From: Mobilitalea sibirica
Lineage (GTDB): Bacteria; Bacillota; Clostridia; Lachnospirales; Lachnospiraceae
Assembly: GCF_015999265.1 (NCBI RefSeq)
Contig: NZ_JAEAGR010000003.1
Span: forward strand, 248,001-312,000
Direction of reading: 5' to 3'
DNA length: 64,000 nt
In this document: positions 17,991 through 26,341 of the stretch, one piece after another
How the letters are laid out: the number at the start of each line of letters is the position of its first letter
How positions within the stretch are numbered: the first letter of the stretch is position 1
Notes under the pieces: generated by a model
The model's database searches: none
Seen by the model: only the letters and a program-made list of their open reading frames with translations
Told to the model about the DNA's origin: nothing
Program-made: the position numbers and the translations under genes

Positions 17991-18153
17991 AAAGAATGCT
18001 AAAGCTTTCTGTGATATTTTTATAATGCCTGTAAAATTAAGTATTTTGGATGATTTTATAGATGAGATATTATCCTAAAACAGGGTAAAATTCATCCAGT
18101 GATGATATATGTGCATCAAATTGCATTAATTCAATTAAGGATTTACAAAATTT

Positions 18154-18197
18154 AACCTTCTCAACATTTATCAAACAAATGATGAGAAGGTTTTCTA
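18154..18197. terminator. Terminator after yebC, probably bidirectional
   Basis: A 10-bp stem AACCTTCTCA/TGAGAAGGTT (18154-18163 with 18183-18192) is followed by TTCT. It sits between yebC and the convergent serine hydrolase gene. The same stem sequence recurs in the terminator at 20524-20566. Confidence 0.75.
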
Positions 18198-18268
18198 TGT
18201 TAGATGAAGATGTTTTGTAAGAGTTTATATTTGATTATAGGAAAGAAAGCTTAGTTTAATAAAACGAT

Positions 18269-19411
18269 CTAATTAATATATTGTCCCTTCAAATAGTTTG
18301 TAAGATCATTAATAAAGTGATGAGTATCCTTACAATCAGGTGCATTTGTTAATATAATAATTGCAGCTTTAAGGTCTTTATATATAGTTACTTGAGAATA
18401 ATAAGTTCCATCACTTCCTCCATGTAATGCATAAGTATCGCCATCATCGATATTATTACACCATCCAATAGAATATTCCGGTATTCCAAATAGTAAATAA
18501 TTGCAGGTTTCTGATTTTATATAATCATCCATACCAGAAATTCCTTTCAGATATACTTCAATATATTTTGACATGTCTGAAATTCTCATACTGATATCGC
18601 CTGCCGGTGCTATTACAAAAGGTAACTTGTTATCATCATAGGGAGGGACAGGCTTTAGTTTTCTAAACCAGCTAATTTTATGTCCCCATGGTTGATTTGT
18701 ATCTAAAAGGTTAGGTCTTCCGAAGTTTATCTTAATACCAATTTCATTTGCTGTCTGTAAAGCAAGATCTTCCCACGACTTTCCTGTTACTTTTTCCAGC
18801 ATAATACCTGCTAAGCTGTATCCTGCATTAGAATAGTAAGGAGCATCTTCGGTAACTGGGTCAAGACTTAAAACATATTTACAAAATTCTAGTCTTCGTT
18901 CTAAAGGATTATTTGATGTTAATGGTAGTTCTGAATCTACTACATTATGAGTAAATGGTTGAATTTTAGCTCTATGAGATAATAAATCTTTTAAGGTTAT
19001 TGAGTAATAGGCTGAATTTGATTTCTCTTTCCAATTAAGGTACAGGTCAAAAAAATTTGTATCCCAGCTCAAGCTACCATTATCTACAAGTCTCGCTGCC
19101 ATAAGTCCAGTAAATGCTTTGGTACAGGAACCAAGCTGAAAGTAGTTATCCCTTTTTATTTTTGTATCAGAGTCTTGATAAATATATCCATATGCATCGC
19201 CTATAATGGTTTCTCCATTTTTTATAACAGAATATGTAAAACCTGGAATTTTATAATGCTTTCCTAATCCTTCAATATCTAGTTTATCTATTTCAGAGAT
19301 ATTAAGTACTTTTACACTTTTCAACGTATATAAATGATAAAGGTATGTAAAGAAGATACCAAAACCTAAAATAAAGAAAATAAAAAAGATTTTTAATACT
19401 TTTATTTTCAT
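18269..19411 (-). CDS. Membrane-anchored serine hydrolase of the class C beta-lactamase/PBP fold
   Basis: The 380-residue protein starts with an uncleaved-type membrane helix (LKIFFIFFILGFGIFFTYLYHL). An extracytoplasmic beta-lactamase-family domain follows. The catalytic SxxK is in LGSCTKAFTG, the YxN motif in YYSNAGYSLAG, and the third motif is HGG in ALHGGSDGTYYS. Such proteins act as peptidases or esterases on peptidoglycan fragments or other substrates; activity on antibiotics is not implied. AAGGGGAT precedes the start. It is alone on the minus strand. Confidence 0.82.
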   Translation of the reverse strand: MKIKVLKIFFIFFILGFGIFFTYLYHLYTLKSVKVLNISEIDKLDIEGLGKHYKIPGFTYSVIKNGETIIGDAYGYIYQDSDTKIKRDNYFQLGSCTKAFTGLMAARLVDNGSLSWDTNFFDLYLNWKEKSNSAYYSITLKDLLSHRAKIQPFTHNVVDSELPLTSNNPLERRLEFCKYVLSLDPVTEDAPYYSNAGYSLAGIMLEKVTGKSWEDLALQTANEIGIKINFGRPNLLDTNQPWGHKISWFRKLKPVPPYDDNKLPFVIAPAGDISMRISDMSKYIEVYLKGISGMDDYIKSETCNYLLFGIPEYSIGWCNNIDDGDTYALHGGSDGTYYSQVTIYKDLKAAIIILTNAPDCKDTHHFINDLTNYLKGQYIN

Positions 19412-19819
19412 GATAAATCCCCTTGATATTTTAATTATTAATATTAATTGATATAAAGTTCTATCAGCAGTATTTAATAATAAAAGCTTATCATAAAACG
19501 TGTATTTTCCATTTGCCAGTTAAAAGAATTATCTTCCAGGTTCTGCATAAAGTCAATGATTTTTTTTATAAATTAACATGTTTCTATTATTCAATTACAT
19601 ATTGGGATTATAGTGATGACTAGTAATAGTTATCTCTTTTTTTAGATTGAACATGTAGATATATGTTGATTAATGAGAAAGATTGGATTATTATACAAGT
19701 AGGGATATATTCAGGAGATTGTTTTTTGTAATATATAGTTCTATTTCAATTAAAGGAGTGTTAATATTTAAATTAAAATAATAAATATTTATTACTAGTA
19801 TTAATAGGAGGAGAGAATA
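19412..19819. other. Divergent intergenic region, hydrolase / DUF975 gene
   Basis: About 400 bp, strongly AT-rich. Apart from the promoter candidate at 19666-19694 I see only A/T runs and no structured RNA or reading frame. Confidence 0.45.
19666..19694 (+). promoter_or_regulatory. Candidate promoter of the DUF975 gene
   Basis: TTGATT at 19666-19671 and TATTAT at 19689-19694 with a 17-bp spacer. The leader to the start codon would be about 120 nt. Confidence 0.4.
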
Positions 19820-20503
19820 ATGTTATATGCAGCAGATTTTAGGAAAATAGCACGAGATGCGCTCAGGGGAAAATGGGCACTTGCTGTTGGCACGGGTTTT
19901 GTAGCAATGGTGTTAGGTGGAGTATCCAGAGGGGGTTCCTCGAATGGTAGAGGAGATAATTCCAATTCCTTTGTATTTCAGGAACTAAGTAGCTCGTTTT
20001 GGGTATTCATAACTGTTATAATATCTTTCATATTATTATGGGCATTGATTACATTTTTTATTGGGGGAGCAGTTGAGCTTGGATATTGCCGATTCAACAA
20101 AAACCTGATACAAGGGACGAATCCTCAATTAAAGGACTTGTTTTCGAGATTTGATATCTTCTTTAAAGCATTGGGATTACGTATTGTTATTGCTATCTTT
20201 ACATTTCTGTGGGGTCTATTATTGATTATACCCGGAATTATTGCAGCATTAAGCTACTCAATGGCGTTTTACATAATGGAAGAAAATCCGTCAATGGGGA
20301 TTTTAGATGCAATTGGTGAATCCAAAGAGATGATGAGAGGAAACAAATTTCGTCTATTCTGCCTCGGATTAAGCTTTATTGGATGGTTGATACTCTGTGT
20401 ATTTACCTTTGGAATCGGAATGTTATGGTTGGTTCCATATATGAATGCTTCCTTTGCTGCGTTCTACCTAGAAGTATCCAAGAGTGATGAAACACTAGCA
20501 TAA
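19820..20503 (+). CDS. DUF975-family membrane protein
   Basis: The 227-residue protein has about five membrane helices. It shows the DUF975 pattern: an N-terminal cytoplasmic AADFRKIARDALRGKW, then LGYCRFNKNLIQGTNPQLKDLFSRFD, then WGLLLIIPGIIAALSYSMAFYIMEENP and LDAIGESKEMMRGNKFRLF. The family is common in Firmicutes and has no established function. A Gly/Ser/Asn-rich loop (about 36-50) sits between the first two helices. AGGAGGAGAG precedes the ATG. It is bounded by terminators and appears monocistronic. Confidence 0.85.
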   Translation: MLYAADFRKIARDALRGKWALAVGTGFVAMVLGGVSRGGSSNGRGDNSNSFVFQELSSSFWVFITVIISFILLWALITFFIGGAVELGYCRFNKNLIQGTNPQLKDLFSRFDIFFKALGLRIVIAIFTFLWGLLLIIPGIIAALSYSMAFYIMEENPSMGILDAIGESKEMMRGNKFRLFCLGLSFIGWLILCVFTFGIGMLWLVPYMNASFAAFYLEVSKSDETLA

Positions 20504-20523
20504 AGATATATGTAAATATATAA

Positions 20524-20566
20524 AAAAACCTTCTCAAATTTGAAACAAAATTTTGAGAAGGTTTTT
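20524..20566 (+). terminator. Terminator of the DUF975 gene
   Basis: A 12-bp stem AACCTTCTCAAA/TTTGAGAAGGTT (20527-20538 with 20552-20563), extended by A/T pairs, is followed by a run of T. It is a strong intrinsic terminator and probably bidirectional. Confidence 0.85.
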
Positions 20567-20586
20567 CTATAGGGTTCTAAAGATAG

Positions 20587-20715
20587 CATTACAAGAGAGA
20601 CTTGGTTATCGATGAGCTTTGTTCGAATGTAGAGGGAACAGAGGCACTATGCTCTAAAATTCTGTCTTATGTTAATGATAGAATTAAGCAAGGAGAAAAG
20701 CAGTTTAAAGTATAA
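20587..20715 (+). pseudogene. Orphan C-terminal coding fragment, possibly decayed
   Basis: This short open frame after an in-frame TAG reads HYKRDLVIDELCSN, VEGTEALCSK and ILSYVNDRIKQGEKQFKV before its stop. It has normal-looking coding composition but no start codon or ribosome site. It may be the tail of a lost gene just upstream of the response regulator. I do not recognise the family. Confidence 0.3.
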
Positions 20716-20788
20716 TTACTAAGAAGATTGGTACTTGCCACAAACTCAGGCAGAAGTTATACTAATTATGGAAATGAGGGGTGGAAGT

Positions 20789-21460
20789 ATGTATAAGATA
20801 TTTGTGGTAGAAGATGATACGATAATTGCAGAAGAGATGAAGAAGCATTTGGGAAAATGGGGATATGAGGTGGAAACCGCGTCAGATTTTAGTGATGTTA
20901 TGACACAGTTTGCAGCATTTTCCCCTCACCTTGTATTAATGGATATTATCCTTCCTTTTTACAATGGACATTATTGGTGTTCTCAGATACGCCGTATCTC
21001 ACAGGTACCTATCATCTTTGTATCATCAGCAGGTGACAATATGAATATTGTGATGGCTGTGAATATGGGTGGAGATGACTTTTTAACTAAGCCCTTTGAT
21101 CTTGAGGTGCTTGCGGCTAAGGTACAGGCAATGCTTCGGCGTACCTATGCGTTTCGGGGACAAACTACCGTGATGGAATGTCATGGGGTGATATTAAATG
21201 TAACAGAGGCTTCCTTAATGATAGGAGAACGCAAGCTCGAGCTCACAAAGAACGAGTTTAAAATCATGCAGCTGTTATTTGAACATATGGGTCAGCCGGT
21301 TTCCAGAGAGCAGATCATGAAAAAACTTTGGGACAATGACTTTTTTGTGGATGACAATACCTTAACCGTTAATATAACGAGAATTCGAAAAAAGCTGGAG
21401 GAAGCAGGGGTATCAGACCTAATTCAAACCAGAAAAGGTCTTGGCTATATGATTGGTTAA
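20789..21460 (+). CDS. OmpR-family response regulator (BceR type)
   Basis: The 223-residue regulator has a receiver domain (1-118) with acidic pair Asp9/Asp10, phospho-acceptor Asp52 in LVLMDIILP and the lysine of FLTKPFD. A winged-helix DNA-binding domain ends with VDDNTLTVNITRIRKKL and RKGLGYMI. Together with the next three genes it matches BceRS-BceAB modules, which sense and remove cell-wall-active peptides. The ATG at 20789 follows GAGGGGTGG. Upstream in-frame starts lack such a site. Confidence 0.88.
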   Translation: MYKIFVVEDDTIIAEEMKKHLGKWGYEVETASDFSDVMTQFAAFSPHLVLMDIILPFYNGHYWCSQIRRISQVPIIFVSSAGDNMNIVMAVNMGGDDFLTKPFDLEVLAAKVQAMLRRTYAFRGQTTVMECHGVILNVTEASLMIGERKLELTKNEFKIMQLLFEHMGQPVSREQIMKKLWDNDFFVDDNTLTVNITRIRKKLEEAGVSDLIQTRKGLGYMIG

Positions 21461-21517
21461 AGCCATATTAACATATATTTTTCAGATTAAAATGAAAGGA
21501 CAGACATAAGAAGTTAA

Positions 21518-22636
21518 GTGTATTTCTATGTCATGTATATCATGGGTGGTCTAAAAAGAGAGAAGGATGTAGACAAAAAACAGAATTTAATATGGGATTA
21601 TATTATAGACAGCAAAGCTATCATTTTGTTGTTTTTTGCAAATGCCCTAGTTTTTGTGGTGGTATGCAGCTTATATCAATTACACAATCTGCCTAAAATC
21701 ATGTATGCGTTTTTACTGTCTGCCTTTGTATGGATTTGCTATGGGGTCTTACATGCCAGGACATATATACAGAAGCGAAAAAGAATTCAACTAGCGAAGG
21801 ATAATCTCGAACAGGCATGGGAGGCCTTATTATATGGTAGTGTCCACGAATATTTTAGCCAGGGGAAATTCGACCGGGACAAGCATGATCTGCAGTTGAC
21901 AAGATTAGATACAGAATACGGGGAATTGATAAGACAATTATGTCAACTGCAAGGCTCTATGGAATCGGATGCTCAGATGCGGCGTACGGAGATGATGGAT
22001 TATTATATGATGTGGGTACATCAGATTAAGACTCCGATTGCAGCGCTTAAACTTCTTCTTAATAGCAGAGAGGATGGATTCCAGATGATGGAAGAACTGT
22101 TTAAGATTGAGCAGTATGTAGAGATGGTTCTTTCATATCTGCGTTTGGAAAGCATTGCATCGGATATGATATTAAAAGAGTATGATTTATATACCATGGT
22201 AAAACAGACGGTACGCAAATACTCGGTATTATTCATTAACAGTGGTCTGACCCTAAGACTTGATGAGTTTGATATAAAAGTATTGACGGATGAGAAGTGG
22301 CTTGGATTTGTCTTGGAACAGCTGATATCTAATAGTATTAAATATACGAAGATGGGTACGGTCTCCATATACATGAAACCCGGGTCGGAGAAAACTTTGG
22401 TGATAGAGGACACGGGAATTGGTATTCGTCAGGAGGACCTTCCCCGTATCTTTGATCGGGGTTTTACGGGATATAATGGACGTATGGATAAGAAGTCAAC
22501 CGGGATCGGGTTATATCTATGTAAGCAGATATTAAATCAGTTATCCCATAAAATATTAGTTGAGAGCAAGGAGGGAGAGGGTACTAGGATTTATCTGGAT
22601 CTTTCCCGGAATAATTACGTTGAACATGTGGATTGA
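21518..22636 (+). CDS. Intramembrane-sensing histidine kinase (BceS type)
   Basis: The product (up to 372 residues) has two N-terminal membrane helices with almost no loop (AIILLFFANALVFVVVCSLY and IMYAFLLSAFVWICYGVL), the mark of intramembrane-sensing kinases. The phospho-acceptor histidine is in WVHQIKTPIAALKLLL, the N box in EQLISNSIKYT and the G boxes in IEDTGIGI and STGIGLYLCKQIL. The start is unsure: the GTG at 21518 has no good ribosome site and the true start may be some 20 codons further on. Confidence 0.85.
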   Translation: MYFYVMYIMGGLKREKDVDKKQNLIWDYIIDSKAIILLFFANALVFVVVCSLYQLHNLPKIMYAFLLSAFVWICYGVLHARTYIQKRKRIQLAKDNLEQAWEALLYGSVHEYFSQGKFDRDKHDLQLTRLDTEYGELIRQLCQLQGSMESDAQMRRTEMMDYYMMWVHQIKTPIAALKLLLNSREDGFQMMEELFKIEQYVEMVLSYLRLESIASDMILKEYDLYTMVKQTVRKYSVLFINSGLTLRLDEFDIKVLTDEKWLGFVLEQLISNSIKYTKMGTVSIYMKPGSEKTLVIEDTGIGIRQEDLPRIFDRGFTGYNGRMDKKSTGIGLYLCKQILNQLSHKILVESKEGEGTRIYLDLSRNNYVEHVD

Positions 22637-22696
22637 ATATTTTAATAAAGTGATTTGTGTTGACAAAAGGAATAGCTGGAAAGGGAATGTGACAAA

Positions 22697-22726
22697 AATG
22701 TAAGGTTAAGGCCTTGTAATGTAAGG
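22697..22726 (+). promoter_or_regulatory. Direct repeat, probable response-regulator operator
   Basis: AATGTAAGG occurs at 22697-22705 and again at 22718-22726, exactly 21 bp apart, so both copies face the same side of the helix. The element lies about 100 bp before the ABC transporter genes and after the two-component genes. That is where OmpR-family regulators usually bind tandem repeats. Confidence 0.55.
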
Positions 22727-22827
22727 CTGTTCGATGGTAAAAAAAGTAATCTTAAACTAAAATAACAGTGTAAGAAAGAGATGTCACAGGAAGACCAAGA
22801 ATTTATATGTTAATTAGGAGGCATGTT

Positions 22828-23655
22828 ATGGCACTGTTAGAAGTGAAAAATTTAAAAAAAATATATACGACCCGGTTTGGAGGAAATAAGGTTCAGGCGT
22901 TAACCAATGTTACCTTTTCTGTTGAGGTGGGTGAATTCGTGGCAATCATGGGTGAGTCAGGCTCCGGTAAGACGACGTTATTAAATATTATGGCATCCTT
23001 GGATAAACCGACCGGGGGAGCAGTCATACTTGCAGATAAAAACATGGCAGAAATCAAGCAGAAAGAAATCTGTGCGTTTCGTCGGGATAATCTAGGGTTT
23101 GTGTTTCAGGATTTTAATCTTTTAGATACCCTGTCTCTACGGGATAATATTTTCTTACCGTTAGTACTGGCAGGTAACAGTTATGAATTAATGAATGAAA
23201 GACTTCTTCCTTTAGCGAAAAAACTTGCAATCGAAGATATTCTTGATAAATTTCCATATGAAGTATCCGGTGGTCAGAAACAGCGTGCAGCTGTAGCAAG
23301 AGCATTAATTACCAAGCCTCAGATTGTGTTGGCGGATGAACCTACCGGTGCTCTGGATTCGAAGGCTGCGAATAAACTGTTGAATATCTTTGCTGATATC
23401 AACAAAGACGGACAGACTATTTTAATGGTAACCCACAGTATTCAGGCTGCAAGTCGTGCAAACAGAGTGTTGTTTATCAAAGATGGCTCTGTATTTAATC
23501 AGATTTTTCGAGGAAATCATAGTAATGATCAGATGTATCATATGATTTCGGATACCCTTTCTGTATTACAAACCGGCAATCTGGGAGAAGATGCATCTGA
23601 AACAGAAACGGTTGCTTGTGAGATGACATCTGTCTTTGTCGGAGCGGAGGTATAG
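22828..23655 (+). CDS. ABC transporter ATP-binding protein (BceA type)
   Basis: The 275-residue ATPase belongs to the LolD/MacB-like antimicrobial-peptide class. Walker A is GESGSGKTT, the Q-loop is in LGFVFQDFNLLDT, the signature is VSGGQKQRAAVARAL, Walker B is IVLADEPTGALDS and the switch histidine is in MVTHS. A C-terminal extension of some 40 residues follows the core. TTAGGAGG is spaced for the ATG at 22828. The permease gene begins two bases after its stop. Confidence 0.9.
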   Translation: MALLEVKNLKKIYTTRFGGNKVQALTNVTFSVEVGEFVAIMGESGSGKTTLLNIMASLDKPTGGAVILADKNMAEIKQKEICAFRRDNLGFVFQDFNLLDTLSLRDNIFLPLVLAGNSYELMNERLLPLAKKLAIEDILDKFPYEVSGGQKQRAAVARALITKPQIVLADEPTGALDSKAANKLLNIFADINKDGQTILMVTHSIQAASRANRVLFIKDGSVFNQIFRGNHSNDQMYHMISDTLSVLQTGNLGEDASETETVACEMTSVFVGAEV

Positions 23656-23657
23656 AG

Positions 23658-25643
23658 ATGAAGAAAAAAGGCTTACTTCCAAGGCTGGCGTTGAATGGAA
23701 TTCTCCGAAATAGCTCGACTTACCTTCCGTATATCGGAATCAGCGTTTTTGCAATGTTTACGTATTTTGTGTTTGATATTATCATTAACAATAAAATCAT
23801 GACTACGCTTCCAAGAGCAACCTATGCCCATATGCTAATGATGGTAGGCTTTGTTCTTCTTGGAATTATCATGGTACCGTTCTTATATTATACGAACAGC
23901 TTTTTGATTAAGCGCCGCAAAAAAGAGCTAGGGCTGTATAGCATTCTGGGAATGGAAAAAAAACATATCGGTATCCTGATGTTGATTGAGACATTAATTA
24001 TGTATGCAATTGTAGTGATCTGTGCAATCGTACTTGGACTATTATTCTCAAGGCTGATTTTTCTCTTGCTGCTTAATCTGACTAAACTGCCGGTAGAAGC
24101 TTCTTTTTCCATAAGCGGTAAAGCAATTGCTCACACCATTCTCTTCTATGCAGTGATTTCTGCGATCAATCTTTTTACGAATTTGGTGCAGGTTGGGAAA
24201 GCCAATCCGACGGAGCTTATGAGTGAATCCAAAAAGGGAGAAAAAGAACCAAAAAGAATACAACAATTGGCATTAGGGGGAGTGCTGCTACTGGGATATG
24301 GCTATTATATTGCTATATCATCACAGGTTGATGCCAGCATTTTCACTAATTTTTTCCTGGCTGTATTTTTAGTTGTTATGGGGACTCATTTTCTTTTTAC
24401 CTCAGGAAGCATCGCGTTCCTAAAAAGATTAAAAAGTAACAAACGGCTTTATTATCGATCCGGTAATTTCATTGCTATATCCGGTATGATATACCGCATG
24501 AAGAAAAATGCAGCCAGTCTGGTAAATATCTGTATTTTTGCAACCATGGTTCTTATTACCATGATCTGTACAGTTTCGTTATATCTTGGAATTCCGAAAA
24601 TTCAGAATTTTATGTATCCATATGATATTGAGATTGAGTTTAAGGAAAATGTATTTACCGACAAGAAAGACTGGCAGCAGGAGGTAGAAACACTGGCAAA
24701 AAATGAAGGTGTAACAATAGAAAGTTTTCATACTTACGAATATGCTCGACTTAACATCGTAAAAAAGGATGATAAAATTCTGATTAAAGATGATAAGGCT
24801 GATTTTCGCAATATGTATCAAATAAGACTAATTCCCTTAGACAGTTATAATACTTTGGACTCAGCTTCTTATGAGTTAGAACAAGGGGAAGTGTTGGTGT
24901 ACTCCACCGGAGCGGATTACGGTATGAATAAGATTAGGTTTATCAATAGTGCTTATCAAGTAAAAAAAGAAATCAAAGAAAGCAGCTTAAAGCCAAAAGC
25001 TACGAACAATGTTTTCTCCGGTATGTATTTTGTAATAGTGCCGGATCGTAATGCAGTGGAACAAATAGCAGCTGCCTATGGGGTTGAGATATCGGATAAC
25101 CTGAAACATGTGGTAGAGATGAAGCTTCAGGGTGACGATGCACAAAAGAAGGCTTTTTCTGAAAAACTTAATCAGTTATCCTCCACACAAACTGGTTTTG
25201 CACAGTATTCTGATTATGCAGACGATATAAAGGATACAGAAGTAATGTATGGAGGTTTGTTGTTCATTGGTATCTTCTTTGGAATTATCTTTATGATGTG
25301 TTTATTGATTATTATGTATTATAAACAGATAACAGAAGGCTTTGATGATCAGAAAAATTATGAAATTATGCAAAAAGTGGGAATGAGTGATCTGGAAGTA
25401 AAACGCACGATTAAAAAACAGGTTTTACAAGTGTTCTTTATTCCTTTAGCCGGTGCAATCCTTCATACGATTGTAGGTATGTTTATGGTAATTAATCTGA
25501 TGGCAGCAATGTTCTTCTTCCAGATTAATCTGATTATCGCATGTACGATAGGCGTATGTGTCTTATTTGCAATCATATATGGAATCAGCTATAAACGTAC
25601 AGCTAAGGCTTATTATAGAATTGTGAAACAGTGGGGTGTATAA
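23658..25643 (+). CDS. ABC transporter permease (BceB type)
   Basis: The 661-residue permease has ten predicted helices in the 1+3+2+4-like layout of bacitracin-type exporters. The N-terminal FtsX-like half includes LLPRLALNGILRNSSTYLPYIG and RRKKELGLYSILGMEKKHIG. A large extracytoplasmic domain (about 320-510) lies before the last helices and would be the peptide-sensing part. The C-terminal FtsX domain has NYEIMQKVGMSDLEVKRTIKKQV. In this family the permease also signals to the kinase. Confidence 0.88.
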   Translation: MKKKGLLPRLALNGILRNSSTYLPYIGISVFAMFTYFVFDIIINNKIMTTLPRATYAHMLMMVGFVLLGIIMVPFLYYTNSFLIKRRKKELGLYSILGMEKKHIGILMLIETLIMYAIVVICAIVLGLLFSRLIFLLLLNLTKLPVEASFSISGKAIAHTILFYAVISAINLFTNLVQVGKANPTELMSESKKGEKEPKRIQQLALGGVLLLGYGYYIAISSQVDASIFTNFFLAVFLVVMGTHFLFTSGSIAFLKRLKSNKRLYYRSGNFIAISGMIYRMKKNAASLVNICIFATMVLITMICTVSLYLGIPKIQNFMYPYDIEIEFKENVFTDKKDWQQEVETLAKNEGVTIESFHTYEYARLNIVKKDDKILIKDDKADFRNMYQIRLIPLDSYNTLDSASYELEQGEVLVYSTGADYGMNKIRFINSAYQVKKEIKESSLKPKATNNVFSGMYFVIVPDRNAVEQIAAAYGVEISDNLKHVVEMKLQGDDAQKKAFSEKLNQLSSTQTGFAQYSDYADDIKDTEVMYGGLLFIGIFFGIIFMMCLLIIMYYKQITEGFDDQKNYEIMQKVGMSDLEVKRTIKKQVLQVFFIPLAGAILHTIVGMFMVINLMAAMFFFQINLIIACTIGVCVLFAIIYGISYKRTAKAYYRIVKQWGV

Positions 25644-25757
25644 GTAGATTTGTACTTCAAAGATACAGGAAAATCACCCTGTTGTATCATATAGCATAGA
25701 TTTAATATTTAATTTATTTTTCATGGATTATAAAAATTTATATGTAGATATGATGAG

Positions 25758-25796
25758 CACACTCTTTTTGTAAACAGAAAGGAGTGTGTTTTTCGT
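25758..25796 (+). terminator. Terminator of the Bce-type operon
   Basis: A 7-bp stem CACACTC/GAGTGTG (25758-25764 with 25782-25788), extended by T/A pairs, is followed by TTTTTC. It lies about 115 bp after the permease stop. Confidence 0.7.
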
Positions 25797-25867
25797 TTAC
25801 TTCATGGATTCATATAATTTCATAAAAGGTCTTAGTAAACACGACCGAACAAACATTCTGATTTCGA

Positions 25868-25896
25868 TGGACATATTTGTATAATAATGGTATAAT
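25868..25896 (+). promoter_or_regulatory. Strong promoter of the holin-like toxin gene
   Basis: TGGACA at 25868-25873 and a perfect TATAAT at 25891-25896 with 17 bp between. The leader is about 100 nt. It holds CCTCCCTTATAAAAGGAGG, a hairpin with a decoy ribosome site, and CACTTCTTT at 25961, which can pair with the true ribosome site at 25986-25995. Confidence 0.8.
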
Positions 25897-26001
25897 ATAT
25901 CAAGGTAACAGGAACAGGATAATCACTTGTATTCGCCCTCCCTTATAAAAGGAGGTGGTGCACTTCTTTTAACTATATTACATAGAAAGGAAGTGAGCCA
26001 T

Positions 26002-26109
26002 ATGGTAACAGTTTCAGAGACTTTATCACTTTTGATAAGTTTTGGCATGTTCATCATAGCGTTACTCACATTTGTTGTTGTAGTTATTAAGCTACACAAT
26101 AAAAAATGA
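26002..26109 (+). CDS. Holin-like type I toxin peptide
   Basis: This 35-residue peptide starts MVTVSETLSLLISFGMF and ends VIKLHNKK. It has one central hydrophobic helix and a short basic tail, the pattern of the small holin-like toxins of Firmicutes (TxpA/BsrG-like layout). Such peptides insert in the membrane. GGAAGTGA gives a strong ribosome site, and an upstream CACTTC can mask it, a common feature of type I toxins. A longer in-frame start at 25927 (60 residues) would remove the typical N-terminus and lacks a ribosome site. The gene has an antisense partner on the other strand. Confidence 0.78.
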   Translation: MVTVSETLSLLISFGMFIIALLTFVVVVIKLHNKK

Positions 26110-26148
26110 TTATCCTCTCACTCGCAAAGTAGCAGATAATCATTTTTT
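26101..26148. terminator. Bidirectional terminator shared by toxin mRNA and antisense RNA
   Basis: A perfect 14-bp stem AAAAAATGATTATC/GATAATCATTTTTT (26101-26114 with 26135-26148) overlaps the toxin stop codon. It gives a T run on both strands, so it can end transcripts arriving from either side. Confidence 0.85.
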
Positions 26149-26191
26149 AACATAAGGGCGAGTATAAGTTTTTAACTTATATCTCCTGTTA
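26101..26191 (-). ncRNA. Predicted type I antitoxin RNA
   Basis: A minus-strand promoter, TTTACA (complement of 26220-26225) and perfect TATAAT (complement of 26197-26202) with a 17-bp spacer, points toward the toxin gene. The transcript would start near 26190 and end at the shared terminator about 26101, some 90 nt. It would pair with the 3' end of the toxin mRNA over about 48 nt, as RatA does with txpA. The RNA itself is predicted only from promoter and terminator. Confidence 0.65.
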
Positions 26192-26341
26192 CCTATATTA
26201 TAACAGTAATTTGTACTATTGTAAAGACATGATAATTAAGCTATCTAGTTAAAAATTTGCATAAAAAAAGTGATTTGCTTTTTATAATAATGAATAATCA
26301 CTAAGGCTTAATAAGTTTATATTGATAGATTGGAGTTTATA

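Noticed and set aside
18269-19411. Serine hydrolase as an antibiotic-resistance beta-lactamase
   Set aside because: The motifs fit the broad penicillin-binding/esterase family; nothing points to antibiotic hydrolysis.
25927-26109. 60-residue version of the holin-like peptide
   Set aside because: The upstream start has no ribosome site and lies in the regulatory leader; the 35-residue form has a strong site and the family's N-terminus.
26252-26296. Promoter for the AAA ATPase gene (TTGCAT and TATAAT)
   Set aside because: The spacing between the two boxes is about 20 bp, too long for a confident call.
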